In this document: in pieces, positions 34,372 through 44,651 of the stretch | Numbering within the stretch: position 1 is the first letter of the stretch | How the letters are laid out: each line of letters starts with the position of its first letter | Assembly: GCA_965220105.1 (NCBI GenBank) | Contig: OZ244811.1 | Coordinates: 3,286,001 to 3,350,000 of the forward strand | Origin: Bin87 sp965220105 | GTDB taxonomy: Bacteria > Chloroflexota > Dehalococcoidia > Lucifugimonadales > UBA3495 | Direction of reading: 5' to 3' | DNA: 64,000 bases | Program-made: the position numbers and the translations under genes | Notes under the pieces: generated by a model | Database searches by the model: none | Told to the model about the DNA's origin: nothing | Seen by the model: only the letters and a program-made list of their open reading frames with translations

Positions 34372-35154
34372 ATGGGTCAGATGGACGGAATGGTCGCAAT
34401 CGTCACCGGCGCCAGCCGGGGACTGGGGCGGGCCATCGCCAGGGAGTACGCCAGGGAAGGCGCAAGCGTAGTCATTTGCGCCCGCAGCCAGTCCCCAACC
34501 GGCTTGGCGGGGACCCTCGCAGAGACGGTCACCGACATCAGGAACGCCGGCGGAGACGTCTTTGCCGTCGACTGCGACGTCACCGATGAGTCTGAAGTCA
34601 ATGAAATGGTCCGTCAAGCGATGGAACGTTACGGCAGGATCGACGTGCTGTTCAACAACGCCGGGGCCATGGTGCTGGGGGAGTCGATTCTGGAAATTGA
34701 CCCCGCCCGTTGGGACCAACTCATGCGGGTCAACGTCAGCGGCCCCTATCTGTGCAGCCGGGCCGTGCTGCCGATAATGATGGAGCAGCAACGGGGCAGC
34801 ATCATCAACATCGGTTCCAGGATGGCCACCGACCCCAACCAGGGCGGCGGCGTCCTCTACAGCGCCAGCAAAGCGGCGGTCCACATGTTCAGCCTGTGCC
34901 TGGCCGACGAAGTGCGGGACTACAACATCGCGGTCAATATCCTGAGTCCCGGCGCGCTGCGCAGTGAGGGCTCGGCAGCAATTCCATGGACGCAACGCGA
35001 TTGGCATGTAAGGGTAGACCCCAGCGCCGTTGGCCCATGCGCCGTTTACCTGGCCCTGCAGGACGCCAGCGCCTTTACCGGGCAACTGGCGGCCCGCGCC
35101 GACTTCGGCACAACCTGGGGCCCAAGCTTGGAGCAGCGCACTCCCCCATCGTAG
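34372..35154 (+). CDS. SDR family oxidoreductase
   Basis: A 260-residue SDR: VAIVTGASRGLGRAIAREYAREG, CDVTDESEVNEMVRQAM, NNAGAMVLGESI, the serine region INIGSRMATD and YSASKAAVHMFSLCLADEVRDYNIAVNILSPG with YxxxK. Starts at ATG 34372, 11 bases after the SnoaL stop. The C-terminal end, AAYLALQDASAFTGQLAARADF, suggests FabG-like folding. Substrate unknown. An internal ATG at 34381 also fits. Confidence 0.92.
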   Translation: MGQMDGMVAIVTGASRGLGRAIAREYAREGASVVICARSQSPTGLAGTLAETVTDIRNAGGDVFAVDCDVTDESEVNEMVRQAMERYGRIDVLFNNAGAMVLGESILEIDPARWDQLMRVNVSGPYLCSRAVLPIMMEQQRGSIINIGSRMATDPNQGGGVLYSASKAAVHMFSLCLADEVRDYNIAVNILSPGALRSEGSAAIPWTQRDWHVRVDPSAVGPCAVYLALQDASAFTGQLAARADFGTTWGPSLEQRTPPS

Positions 35155-35184
35155 ACGAGATTGCCACGCTACGCTCGCAATGAC
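35154..35184. repeat. Half family-A repeat
   Basis: Right half of a family-A element (GAGATTGCCACGCTACGCTC..ATGAC), immediately after the SDR stop codon. The rest of the 159-bp gap to the LLM gene shows no gene. Confidence 0.6.
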
Positions 35185-35313
35185 AAAGTCGGTACGCGTG
35201 AGCACGGCAGTCACGTTGACCGGGTTTGGCGCAGATTGTAGGATACCCCCATCATCTCTACAGGCAACCTGCCCTCCGGCCTACCCCGAATCGCAGGCAG
35301 CGGACGCTTACCC

Positions 35314-36453
35314 ATGGTTATTCCCAACGCTCATCGCCCCGAACCCCGCTTTGACTGGTTTATCCCCATTGACGGGGACGGCGACCGGGCCGGCACTCTG
35401 CGCGCCCAGCGTCCGCCGTCCTTCGACTACCTGACCGACGTGGCGAGGACCGCCGAGGAGTGCGGGTTCTACTCGATGCTGATACCGACGCGGTTCGCCA
35501 ACGGTCTGTTCGGCGAGGACGCACCACTGGCCGAGACCTGGACGACCGCCACTGCCCTGGCCGCCGTTACGTCGAAAATTCGGTTCCTGGTGGCGGTGCG
35601 ACCGGGATTCATCGCCCTGGGACTGTTCGCCCAGATGGCCGCCGCGCTGCACCAGATATCAGGCGGTCGCCTGGACATCAACATCGTGCCCGGCGGCATC
35701 CAGAACGATTTCGAGCGCGTCGGCGAGGTCAGCGACCACGCCACTCGTTACGAACGGGCCGAAGAATTTATCGAGGCGTGCCGGGCGCTCTGGCAGCAGC
35801 CCCAACCGGTGAGCTACGACGGCGATTTCTACCGACTGGAGGGTGCCTACTGCGCTCCGGCGCCCGGCGACGACGCGCCCCGCTTCTACCTGGGCGGCGC
35901 TTCTCCCCGGGCCATCGGCCTCTCGGCACGCCAGGCGGATGTGCACCTGGGCTGGATCGAGCCCCTGGAGGATAGCGCCCAACGAGTCTCCGAACTGCGC
36001 GACCGCTTCGCCGCCGCCGGCCGTCCCCTGACGCTGGGGCTCCGCACCCACCTGGTCATCAGGGACGACGAGGACACGGCGTGGCACGCCGCCCGCAGCC
36101 TCATCGCCGACGCCGCCCCCGAGGTCAAGGCGCAACGCCAGGCGGCTATCGTCGGCACGGCCCCCGGTCGCGCCAACACGGAGTGGGTCGGGCAGCAGGC
36201 CCAGGCCCGGCAGGCTGAGGACCACCGGCTGGGCCGGCACCTGTGGAACGGGCTGTCCGAGGTGCGGGTGAACTGCGGCAGCGCGCTGGTGGGTACGCCG
36301 GACCAGGTGGCCGACGAGCTGCTGTCGTACTGGCGGTTGGGCATCGACGAATTCATCCTCAGCGGTTTCCCTCACGTCGAGGAATGCCACCGTGCCGCCG
36401 AGCAGCTATTGCCGCGGTTGCGAGAGCGCATCGCCGCCGAACGGGCCGCCTAG
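35314..36453 (+). CDS. LLM-class flavin-dependent monooxygenase (alkanesulfonate-type)
   Basis: A 379-residue bacterial-luciferase-like enzyme of the SsuD/nitrilotriacetate type: RFDWFIPIDGDGDRAGTL, LTDVARTAEECGFYSMLIPT, ALAAVTSKIRFLVAVRPGFI, QISGGRLDINIVPGGIQNDFERVGEVSDHATRYERAEEF, and GTPDQVADELLSYWRLGIDEFILSGFPH. It would use FMNH2 and O2 to oxidise a sulfonate or similar substrate. No flavin reductase gene is adjacent. Confidence 0.92.
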   Translation: MVIPNAHRPEPRFDWFIPIDGDGDRAGTLRAQRPPSFDYLTDVARTAEECGFYSMLIPTRFANGLFGEDAPLAETWTTATALAAVTSKIRFLVAVRPGFIALGLFAQMAAALHQISGGRLDINIVPGGIQNDFERVGEVSDHATRYERAEEFIEACRALWQQPQPVSYDGDFYRLEGAYCAPAPGDDAPRFYLGGASPRAIGLSARQADVHLGWIEPLEDSAQRVSELRDRFAAAGRPLTLGLRTHLVIRDDEDTAWHAARSLIADAAPEVKAQRQAAIVGTAPGRANTEWVGQQAQARQAEDHRLGRHLWNGLSEVRVNCGSALVGTPDQVADELLSYWRLGIDEFILSGFPHVEECHRAAEQLLPRLRERIAAERAA

Positions 36454-36466
36454 CTCTCTTGCCTCT

Positions 36467-36574
36467 GTCATTACGAGGAGCGTACTGGCGTGGCAATCTC
36501 GTTGGAGAACGGACGCCCCGAGTCCCTGCCCACCGATCTGCGCCTCCTAATTGCCGCGCTGCCCTCGCTATGAC
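36467..36574. repeat. Family-A inverted repeat, diverged copy
   Basis: A copy with ends GTCATTACGAGGAG and CCTCGCTATGAC between the LLM gene and the first permease gene; a few substitutions in the arms. Confidence 0.6.
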
Positions 36575-36595
36575 CACGAGTAATCCCGTACCGTG

Positions 36596-39500
36596 ATGCA
36601 AAGCATCGGCCTATTGCTGTGGCTGCTGCCGCGCCGAATGCGTTCGGCATGGGGTCTGCTGGCCGTTACCGCCTTCGGCGTGCTGGCGGCGGTGACCATC
36701 ATGGCCCTGGGCGCCATGTATTCCCAGGCGCTGTCCGAGGCCGGCCTCCGGCACTCGCTGGCCGTGACCAACCCGGTGGTTATTAACACTCAGATCGTGG
36801 TGCGAAACCGACCGTTGGGCCCCGAAGACTACATCGCCCTCCGCACCAACATCGAAACCATTATCCAGGACAACACCGGCTATCTGCTGCGCGGCACCAA
36901 CCGGTACGCCAAGATGCTACCCACCCTGCCGATGACCAGACAGGGGAGCGCCTTCGGGGTCAGCGACGCGCCTTTGGGCCGGCCATTTTTTGTCACCGAG
37001 TTCACCGACCACTCCCAGATCGTCGAGGGGCGCTGGCCCAGTGATGGCGTAACCTTCGACGAGGAGGGGCGTCCGGTGGTTGAGGGTGTTCTGGGCGCCA
37101 ACACGGTGCGCCACCTGGGTTACGGTATGGGCGCTCGGGCCTGGCTGGTCGTCTTCCCCGGCAACGATGAGCGGCCCGCCCAGTACATCGCCGTGGACGT
37201 GGTGGGCATCGCCGAAGCCGTCGACCCGCGCGAGGAATACTGGATGGGTTCTGCGGACTACTTCCGGTTGGGCGATTGGGACGGTCGTCCGGTGGCGCCC
37301 ATCTACGTTACTGAAAATGCCTACTTCGCCGGGATCGGCGAGCCCTACCCAACACTGGTAGGCGACTACGGCTGGTTCCTCTACATCAACCCGGACGTCA
37401 TCTCGGCGGACACCGCCCAAAAGACGCGGGACGACCTGACGGCGCTGGAGACCGGCATCAACTCGCAGTTTCCCCGTTCCTACGTGCTGACCGGACTGGA
37501 GAACAGCCGGGGCACCGGGTTGCTGGCCACCTTCCAGCGCGAACTGACCCTGGCCCGCGCTCCCCTGATACTCTTCGTGTCTCTGGTGGTCGTGGTGATC
37601 CTGTACTTCCTCGCCCTGGCGGTTAACCTGCTCGCCGGCGCCCGGGCCGCCGAATCGTCCATGCTGCGGAGCCGCGGGGCCAGCGTGGGGCAGGTCGGCG
37701 GACTGCTGGCGTTGGGCGAGGGTCTCATCGTGCTGGTGGCCACCGCCATCGGGCCGCTGTTGGCCTGGGCCATCGGCGCCGTCCTGCTGGTGGATACCAT
37801 CAACCCGGCCCAACGCGCCGGCATCGGGGAAACTCCCATCGACGTCGGTCTGTCCTGGCAGATGTACGCCATGGGCGTCGTGGGCGGACTGCTCAGCCTG
37901 GGGGTGCTGACCATCGCCGGCGGCAGCCTCGCCCGCCTCGGTATCCTGGACTTTCTGCGGGCCCGGTCCCGACCGCCGGGGGCTCCCTGGCTGCAACGCT
38001 ATTACATCGACGTGCTGGCGGTGGTAGCGCTGGCCGTGCTGGTGTGGCAGATCCGGCAGCGCGGCGGTTTCGTGGAGGGCAACCTGACCGGGCGGGGGCC
38101 GGCCCTGGACCCGTTGCTGCTACTGGCGCCGGCCGCGGCGCTGCTGGCGCTGGCGTTTATCATGCTGAGGGTGTTGCCCTGGGCCCTCGCCGCCACCGCC
38201 TGGACGGCGCGCCGGACGTCGCCGGCGTGGGTGTCGCTGGCGCTGCGGCAGATGGCGCGGCACCCCCTGCCCTATGCCTCTTTGACCGTGGTAGTGACAC
38301 TGGCCGCGGCCCTCGGCGTGTTCGCCGGTTCCTTCCAAACCACGCTGGCCCGCAGCGAGGCCGACCAGGCCAACCACCGCATTGGCGGCGACATCACCCT
38401 GGGCGGCGCCAGCTTCATCGGACGCACCGAGGCGCAACGGGTGCAGGCGCTCAACGATATCGACGGCGTGGATGCCGTGGTGCCGGTCATTCGAGAATCG
38501 GTGGGGTTCATTGACGGGCCGATGCAACGGGGCACGGTGCTGGGCGTGGACCCGCTGACCATCTCCGCCGCCTCTTGGTGGCGCGATGAATTCGCCGAGG
38601 GTGAACCGGCGCCCCTCGACACCTTGATGGCGCCCCTGCGCCGCACGCTGACGCCCCAGGCGTCTGGCGTGGCGCTGCCCGAAGGCACGGAACGCCTCGG
38701 CGTCTGGGTTCGGCGGGACGACCTGCGGGACGTGGGGTCGGCGGTGCCGTTGCCCAGCTACCGCCTGTGGGCCCGGGTGGGCGACGAGCGGGGGTTTTAC
38801 CGCAACCTGGAGCTGGGCACGCTGGCATCCCAAACCGGGCCGGTCGACGAGACGGCGACGGGATGGAAGTACCTGGAATCGCCGCTGCCTGAGTCCAGCC
38901 CCGATGGCGACGTGCATCAGTGGCGGTTGGTGTCAGTCCATCTGTCGGGCGAAGCCTTCTCCCGAACTCCTCCGGGCGGGTTGTCCCTGGACGACATCAC
39001 GGCGTTGGGCCCAACCCTGCTCGCCGGAGGCGAGGTGGTGGAAGGTTTCGAGGACGTCGGCCCCTGGACGGCGCTGCCCCAGGGTGGCAACATTCCCGAC
39101 CGGGCGGAGCGAACGGCGGACGGCGCCCGATCAGGAGCCGCCGGCATGATGCTGTCCTGGATTGAGCCCATGGGCCGATCACCGCGCGGAGTCGTGATCC
39201 CGCCGGGTCCTTTGCCCCTGCCGGCCATCGCCGGCCCCGGATTCACCGAGGGGCAGCTGGTACGCATCACGGTGGACGGCTACGTCGTGCCGACCCACGT
39301 CACGTCCACGGTCAGTCATTTCCCGACGCTGGACGAACGCAGGTCGTTGCTGGTGGTGTCCGTTCACGAGTTGCGGGCCTGGTTGGCGCAGGCGCCCGGC
39401 GCTCAGCGCGTCACGCCCGAGGAATGGTGGTTCGACATCGCCGACGACGTCGACCGGCAACGGGTGGCGCAGGAAATCCAGGGCGTGGGCTACCGGTTGT

Positions 39501-39985
39501 CCTTCCTGCGGGATCGGGCGGCGGAGGTGGACATTGCCACGCGCAATCCGTTGGCCGGTGGGGCCTGGAACGCGCTGACGGGAATCGGCCTGGCGGCGCT
39601 GGCCCTGGCCGTTGGTCTGGCTTTGTGCGCCCACGCCGCCGTGGCGGTGCAGGAACAGCGGGTAGACCTGTCGGTGGGAGCGGTGCTGGGAGTCCCGCGT
39701 TGGCAACGGTACGCCGGGTTGGCCTTGGAGCGGACCATCATCGCCGTGCTGGGAATCGTGGTGGGCGGTCTGGCCGGCTGGGGTTTGGCCTGGTGGACCC
39801 TGGGTCAATTGGCCGGCAACGCGTCGGGCGGAAAGGTAACGCCCCCCATCATTTTCGTGGCCGAGGGTCCATGGCTGGCGGCCACCTTCATCTGCCTGGC
39901 GGTGGCGGCGACGGCGGCCATCGGGCTGGCCGGTGCGGTGGCCGGGCGTTTGCGCCCGCCCGAAGTGCTGCGGGAGGCCGAGTAG
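36596..39985 (+). CDS. Large FtsX-type ABC transporter permease
   Basis: A 1129-residue protein with four or more core membrane segments per half: an N-terminal MRSAWGLLAVTAFGVLAAVTIMALG, then segments near residues 322-470 (PLILFVSLVVVVILYFLALAVNLL, then ESSMLRSRGASVGQVGGLLALGEGLIVLV), a second pair near 520-590, and a C-terminal FtsX domain (LTGIGLAALALAVGLAL...VLGVPRWQRYAGLALER...). Large periplasmic regions separate them. This is the MacB/LolC-like permease layout. Its partner permease follows 4 bases after the stop; no ATPase gene is in the window. An export or lipoprotein-sorting role is inferred. Confidence 0.85.
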   Translation: MQSIGLLLWLLPRRMRSAWGLLAVTAFGVLAAVTIMALGAMYSQALSEAGLRHSLAVTNPVVINTQIVVRNRPLGPEDYIALRTNIETIIQDNTGYLLRGTNRYAKMLPTLPMTRQGSAFGVSDAPLGRPFFVTEFTDHSQIVEGRWPSDGVTFDEEGRPVVEGVLGANTVRHLGYGMGARAWLVVFPGNDERPAQYIAVDVVGIAEAVDPREEYWMGSADYFRLGDWDGRPVAPIYVTENAYFAGIGEPYPTLVGDYGWFLYINPDVISADTAQKTRDDLTALETGINSQFPRSYVLTGLENSRGTGLLATFQRELTLARAPLILFVSLVVVVILYFLALAVNLLAGARAAESSMLRSRGASVGQVGGLLALGEGLIVLVATAIGPLLAWAIGAVLLVDTINPAQRAGIGETPIDVGLSWQMYAMGVVGGLLSLGVLTIAGGSLARLGILDFLRARSRPPGAPWLQRYYIDVLAVVALAVLVWQIRQRGGFVEGNLTGRGPALDPLLLLAPAAALLALAFIMLRVLPWALAATAWTARRTSPAWVSLALRQMARHPLPYASLTVVVTLAAALGVFAGSFQTTLARSEADQANHRIGGDITLGGASFIGRTEAQRVQALNDIDGVDAVVPVIRESVGFIDGPMQRGTVLGVDPLTISAASWWRDEFAEGEPAPLDTLMAPLRRTLTPQASGVALPEGTERLGVWVRRDDLRDVGSAVPLPSYRLWARVGDERGFYRNLELGTLASQTGPVDETATGWKYLESPLPESSPDGDVHQWRLVSVHLSGEAFSRTPPGGLSLDDITALGPTLLAGGEVVEGFEDVGPWTALPQGGNIPDRAERTADGARSGAAGMMLSWIEPMGRSPRGVVIPPGPLPLPAIAGPGFTEGQLVRITVDGYVVPTHVTSTVSHFPTLDERRSLLVVSVHELRAWLAQAPGAQRVTPEEWWFDIADDVDRQRVAQEIQGVGYRLSFLRDRAAEVDIATRNPLAGGAWNALTGIGLAALALAVGLALCAHAAVAVQEQRVDLSVGAVLGVPRWQRYAGLALERTIIAVLGIVVGGLAGWGLAWWTLGQLAGNASGGKVTPPIIFVAEGPWLAATFICLAVAATAAIGLAGAVAGRLRPPEVLREAE

Positions 39986-39988
39986 CCC

Positions 39989-42900
39989 ATGATGGCCATC
40001 CTGCACCTGGGGTACGTGCTGGCGCGGCGACGGCTGATGTCGTCCTTCCGCATCGAACTCACCGTGTTGCTGGGCGTCACCCTGGCGGTGGTGCTGCTGT
40101 CCAGCGCGGTGGTGTTCAACGACCTGCTGGCGGAAACGGCGTTGCGCCGCGCCCTGTCGGACGCCGAATCCAGCGACGTCAACATCTGGGTGCGCGTGTT
40201 CAACGACCTGGACGACCCGCGTACGGCGACGGCGGAAAGCGATCGGTACCAGATGTCGAGGCGGTTCGTGGCGGAACGCGTGGTGCCGCCCATTTCGGAA
40301 GCCATCGCGGCGGCCTCGATGCAGATGGAGACGGCCACGTTCTACTTTTCCGGTCGCCCCAACCTTGATCTGCCCAACGACCAGCGTCCCCGGGGCCGAA
40401 TCCAGTACCTTTCCGGCCTGCGAGACAACAAGGGAAGCCTTGTGGAGGGGCGGTGGCCCGAGCTGCCAGCGGATCCGGGCTACGACGACGCCACCGGCGA
40501 TACCGAAGGTGTGGTCATCGAGGTGGCGGTGGACGCGGCAGGTCTGCAATTCTTGGGCATCGGGTTAGGGGAGGGTTTCCAGGTAATTCCGGCGACCGGG
40601 GGCGAAGGTCAGCCGCCGACCAATGTGGTGGTCGTAGGGATAATCGAACCGGTGGACCTCGACGACGAATACTGGTTCCGGCGGAGCAAACTGCTGACCT
40701 ACCACGACGACGACTGGACCCTGGTGCCCCTTTTTGCCGATGAGGAGGCCATCCGGCAGCAGATCGGCCGGCGGTATCCGGGCATATACACCAGCACCGC
40801 GTGGTTCCTGCAAGTGGACCGATTGGGGGTGCGGGCCAAGCGGGTCGACGAGTTGCAGCAATCGTTGCGGCAGGTACGGAGAGACGTCTCCAACCATCTG
40901 CCCAACGGGAGCACCTCCACCGGCCTGGCGCGAATTCTGGATGCCTACGAGGAACGGCTGCTGTTGGCCCGGATTCCGCTGTTCCTGATGGTGTTCCTGG
41001 TTACCGGGATCCTGGCGTACTACCTGACCATCACGGCCGGCATGGTGATCCGGGCCAGGTCTGCGGAAATCGCCATGCTCAAGAGCCGGGGAGCAACCAC
41101 CTTCCAGATCGGCATCCTGACGCTGGTGGAGGGATTGCTGCTGGCTGGGCCGGCGCTGGTGGTGGGCGTACTGCTGTCGCCTCTGTTGGCCCGAGCGCTG
41201 GGCGGGCTGGTTTTCGATGCGGCGTGGACGGGCGCGCCGGTGTCCCTGTCCTGGCAAGCCTTCGGTATGGGAGCCGCCGGCGCGTTGCTGGCGGTCGTGG
41301 TGCTGTCGCTGGCGACCCTGGCGGCGGCCGGCAAGGGCATCGTGGAGTTCCGGCAACAGGGAGCCCGCCCGCCGCGCACTCCGTTCATTCACCGTTACTA
41401 CCTGGATCTGTTGGCGCTGGTGGTCATCGCATTCCTGTGGTGGCAGATTTCCAACCGGGGCACCGTGCTCACCCGAAGTTTGGGCGGTCGGGACCTGGAA
41501 ATCGACTTCGCCCTGCTCCTGGGGCCGGCGCTGGGTCTGGTCGCGCTGGGCCTGCTGGTGATGCGCGTCTTTCCCCTGGCGGCCGGGTTATCGTCTCGAA
41601 TAGTGGGCCCGGTGGGCCCCGGCTGGCTGGTGCAGGGATTGCGTCGGGTGGCCCGTGACCCGATCGCGCCGGGGAGCCTGGTGGCTCTGCTGATGCTGGC
41701 CACGGCGCTGGGCGTGGTGGGCAGCGCCTTCTCCGCCACGTTGAGCCGGAGTCAGGATGATCGCATTCGGTACGAGGTCGGTTCGGACATTCGCATCATG
41801 CACGACGGCGGGCGGAACTCCCGGGCGTTGACCGGTACGTCGGAGGTAATGCCGCGCTCCGCCGAAGTCATGCGATCCGAGGGAAGCCTGCTCACCGAGG
41901 CCTTTGGCTCGCAGCGGGTTTCCGTGCTGGCCGTGGAATCCGACCGGATGGCCGACGTGACCTGGTGGCGGCCCGATTTCGGCGGAGACAACACGTTGCC
42001 GGAGCTGATGACCCTCCTTGCCCACAATCCACAGGCGCCCGAGGGCATCCCTCTCCCCGAAGGGACCGAAAGCCTGGCGTTGTGGGCGCAGACCGGCGGC
42101 ATCCAGGATCGGCTCATCAGCGCAGTGGCCCGCATCCGCGACGGCACCGGGCACCACTACGACGTCCCCCTGGGCGACGTCAGCGGCTACGAGTGGACGA
42201 GGATGGAGGGCAATATCGCCCGGCGTTTGGGCCGCACCGGAAGACGCAGCGAGGACGAATTGCGCCCACGCCTGGACGAACCGCCGCATACTCTCATCAA
42301 CCTGCAGATTGTGGGACGGACTTTGAACGACCGTCCTGGCCTGCTGTTCCTTGGTGGGCTCACCGCGCAAACGCCTACTGGCGAGGTGACCGTGTCCGAT
42401 TTCACCACGGCGGAAGGTTGGCACATCATCGAGGACTACGTGCGGCCCGGACTGTATTCCCTGGAAACCAGCCGCAACGTGGCCCGGCCCGGAACCAGCG
42501 GGTCGTCGGCGTTCAGCTGGTCGCCGGGCGGCGTGGGCGCGCCCGGCTTGCGACCCGGTGGCGAGTCTCCACCGCTGCCAGCCGTGGTGAGTCCGGGCAT
42601 CCTGGAAAAAACTGGCGCCGAGTTGGGTGAACAGGTCAACCTCGGCATGTCCACTTTCGCCGTTCCCATCGAAATTGTCGGGATTGCCGATTTCTTCCCG
42701 ACGGTGGACCCACGGGAGCAGCCATTCGTCATCACTAACCTCGAGGAATTCGTGGACTACGCCAACCGACACAGCCGCCGGATTTTCGGCGGCGCCGGCG
42801 AGGTTTGGCTGGATAGGGACATCCTGCCCGGGGACGTGGCGACCGCGCTGGCGGACTCACAGCAGGCCGACGCGAGCCTGGAAGAGTTGGGTTTGAACAG

Positions 42901-43393
42901 CAGCCGGGTACTGGTGGCAGAAGAAGAAGCGTTGATACGCGGATCCCAGCCCCTGGCCAACGCGGGATGGGGCGGCCTGCTGGTCATAATGTTCCTGGCG
43001 TTGGCCCTGGCCAGTGCATCGGGCATCGCATTGTTCTGCTGGCTGGACACCCGGGAGCGTCAGACCGAGTTTGCGCTGTTACGTACGCTGGGCAGTACCC
43101 GGGCACAGCTCAACGCAGTGGTGTGGTTTAACCTTGCCATCGTGGTGGTTTCCGGCGTCGCGGTCGGCACGTGGGCCGGCGCACAGATCGGAGCGGCGCT
43201 GCTGCCGGTTCTGGAGGTCGCCGAGGGAGGAGTTCGAGCAACGCCTCCGCTGACCTTCGAGACCGATTGGCGGATGCTGGCGTTGGCCTACGCCGTGCTG
43301 GCGGTGGTGAGCGTGGTTACCGTGGTGTGGCTGGCGGTGGTCACGAACCGCCTGGAGGTGCAGCGGGTGCTGCGGGCCGGCGAAGGCGGGTAA
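39989..43393 (+). CDS. Large FtsX-type ABC transporter permease, paralogue
   Basis: A 1134-residue paralogue of the preceding permease with the same layout: an N-terminal segment ELTVLLGVTLAVVLLSSAVVFN, a central FtsX set (FLMVFLVTGILAYYLTITAGMVIRARSAEIAMLKSRGATTFQIG), a second membrane block near 475-560, and a C-terminal domain (GGLLVIMFLALALASASGIALFCWLDTRERQTEFALLRTLGSTRAQLNAVVWFNLAIVVVSG). The two subunits most likely form a heterodimer. The start codon is 4 bases after the first permease stop. Confidence 0.86.
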   Translation: MMAILHLGYVLARRRLMSSFRIELTVLLGVTLAVVLLSSAVVFNDLLAETALRRALSDAESSDVNIWVRVFNDLDDPRTATAESDRYQMSRRFVAERVVPPISEAIAAASMQMETATFYFSGRPNLDLPNDQRPRGRIQYLSGLRDNKGSLVEGRWPELPADPGYDDATGDTEGVVIEVAVDAAGLQFLGIGLGEGFQVIPATGGEGQPPTNVVVVGIIEPVDLDDEYWFRRSKLLTYHDDDWTLVPLFADEEAIRQQIGRRYPGIYTSTAWFLQVDRLGVRAKRVDELQQSLRQVRRDVSNHLPNGSTSTGLARILDAYEERLLLARIPLFLMVFLVTGILAYYLTITAGMVIRARSAEIAMLKSRGATTFQIGILTLVEGLLLAGPALVVGVLLSPLLARALGGLVFDAAWTGAPVSLSWQAFGMGAAGALLAVVVLSLATLAAAGKGIVEFRQQGARPPRTPFIHRYYLDLLALVVIAFLWWQISNRGTVLTRSLGGRDLEIDFALLLGPALGLVALGLLVMRVFPLAAGLSSRIVGPVGPGWLVQGLRRVARDPIAPGSLVALLMLATALGVVGSAFSATLSRSQDDRIRYEVGSDIRIMHDGGRNSRALTGTSEVMPRSAEVMRSEGSLLTEAFGSQRVSVLAVESDRMADVTWWRPDFGGDNTLPELMTLLAHNPQAPEGIPLPEGTESLALWAQTGGIQDRLISAVARIRDGTGHHYDVPLGDVSGYEWTRMEGNIARRLGRTGRRSEDELRPRLDEPPHTLINLQIVGRTLNDRPGLLFLGGLTAQTPTGEVTVSDFTTAEGWHIIEDYVRPGLYSLETSRNVARPGTSGSSAFSWSPGGVGAPGLRPGGESPPLPAVVSPGILEKTGAELGEQVNLGMSTFAVPIEIVGIADFFPTVDPREQPFVITNLEEFVDYANRHSRRIFGGAGEVWLDRDILPGDVATALADSQQADASLEELGLNSSRVLVAEEEALIRGSQPLANAGWGGLLVIMFLALALASASGIALFCWLDTRERQTEFALLRTLGSTRAQLNAVVWFNLAIVVVSGVAVGTWAGAQIGAALLPVLEVAEGGVRATPPLTFETDWRMLALAYAVLAVVSVVTVVWLAVVTNRLEVQRVLRAGEGG

Positions 43394-43481
43394 AGCGCGC
43401 CGGCGCTCGGTCCGCGCCAATCGAACTCTCCATCTCGACGGGAGAGGACCAGCGTGAGAGTGAGAACCCCCCACACCACCG

Positions 43482-43511
43482 GTCATTGCGAGGAGCGCTA
43501 CAGCCGGCGCG
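43482..43511. repeat. Half family-A repeat
   Basis: GGTCATTGCGAGGAGCGC followed by unrelated sequence; the left half of the element, just before the stop of the LLM gene. Confidence 0.5.
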
Positions 43512-43515
43512 ATCC

Positions 43516-44565
43516 CTACCGAAACTTGGGCATCACCGCTTCGGCAAACAGCGTCATCGAGCGCATGACCTTCTCGTGGGCGATTCCGCCGAAGGCCATG
43601 TCCAGACCGAAATACTCCATGCGGTACTGCTCCTGCAGGCCCCGCAGCCAGCCGCACATCTCATCGGGAGTGCCAAAGTACGCGGTAGTTTTCAGGTCGT
43701 CCTCATAGGAAGGCGGCGGCGTGGCGCGCGTCTCACGCCAGTGGTCCAGGTCCATGTGAATCTCGCTGCCGCCCGTCAGCGTGCGGCGCAGTCCGTTCAG
43801 GTCGCGCACCCAGGTTAACGCCGCCCGAGGGTCTTCCCGGGCCGTCCTGGCATCCTCGGCCACGTAGGCCAGCCGGAAAAACGGCATGTCGTGCACCGGC
43901 GGCTCCTTGCCGGCCTGCCGGCACGCCTCCAGGTACAGCGTGCGGATGCCCAACACGTCCTCATCCGGGGTGTTCGCGCCGGTCAACACCGGCAGGTCCC
44001 GGGACACCGCCAGGTCCACGCTGGCCGCCGTCCGGGACACCGCCAGGTATAGCGGCGGGTGCGGACGCTGCACCGGCGACGGCGTGATGGTCATGTTCTC
44101 CACCTGGTAGTATCGACCGCGATAGGTGAACCCCGGCGTCGTCCACAGCCCCAGAATGATGTCCACAATCTCGGCGAATCGTTGGGTGCGCGATTCGTAG
44201 TCCACGCCGAAGTTGTTGTACTCGTAAACCACCTGACCGCGGCCCACGCCGAAATCCAGCCGGCCACCCGAGAGCAGGTCGACCATCGCCGCCTGCTCCG
44301 CCACGAAAATGGGGTTGTGAAACGTCAGCACGCTGACGCCCGTGCCGATGCGTATCGTCCGGGTTTTGGCCGCCACATAATGGGCAAAGGACAATGCCTG
44401 CGGCACGATGCCAAAACGGGTGAAGTGATGCTCAGCCAGCCACACCGAGTCAAACCCCAGCTCTTCGGCGTACTGAATTTGCTCGATAGTCTCGCCAAAG
44501 ATGCGGCTCTGCTCCGCCGTATCCGGCTCGGGCCAGGATGGCAAAATGAATAGCCCAAACTTCAT
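43516..44565 (-). CDS. LLM-class flavin-dependent oxidoreductase
   Basis: A 349-residue luciferase-like enzyme: MKFGLFILPSWPEPD, EQIQYAEELGFDSVWLAEHHFTRFGIVPQ, KTRTIRIGTGVSVLTFHNPIFVAEQAAMVDLLSGGRLDFGVGRG, and PLYLAVSRTAAS. The start at MKFG is chosen because AGGAGC lies just upstream and this is the family's usual first strand; an upstream extension has no support. Flavin-dependent oxidation of an unknown compound. Confidence 0.92.
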   Translation of the reverse strand: MKFGLFILPSWPEPDTAEQSRIFGETIEQIQYAEELGFDSVWLAEHHFTRFGIVPQALSFAHYVAAKTRTIRIGTGVSVLTFHNPIFVAEQAAMVDLLSGGRLDFGVGRGQVVYEYNNFGVDYESRTQRFAEIVDIILGLWTTPGFTYRGRYYQVENMTITPSPVQRPHPPLYLAVSRTAASVDLAVSRDLPVLTGANTPDEDVLGIRTLYLEACRQAGKEPPVHDMPFFRLAYVAEDARTAREDPRAALTWVRDLNGLRRTLTGGSEIHMDLDHWRETRATPPPSYEDDLKTTAYFGTPDEMCGWLRGLQEQYRMEYFGLDMAFGGIAHEKVMRSMTLFAEAVMPKFR

Positions 44566-44651
44566 GGAAAACCGTGCTCCTGCAAAAATTTCAAAGTGCG
44601 CCGCATTATAACCCACCTGCCCCCGGTAACTGCGAGTAACCCCGACCCCCG

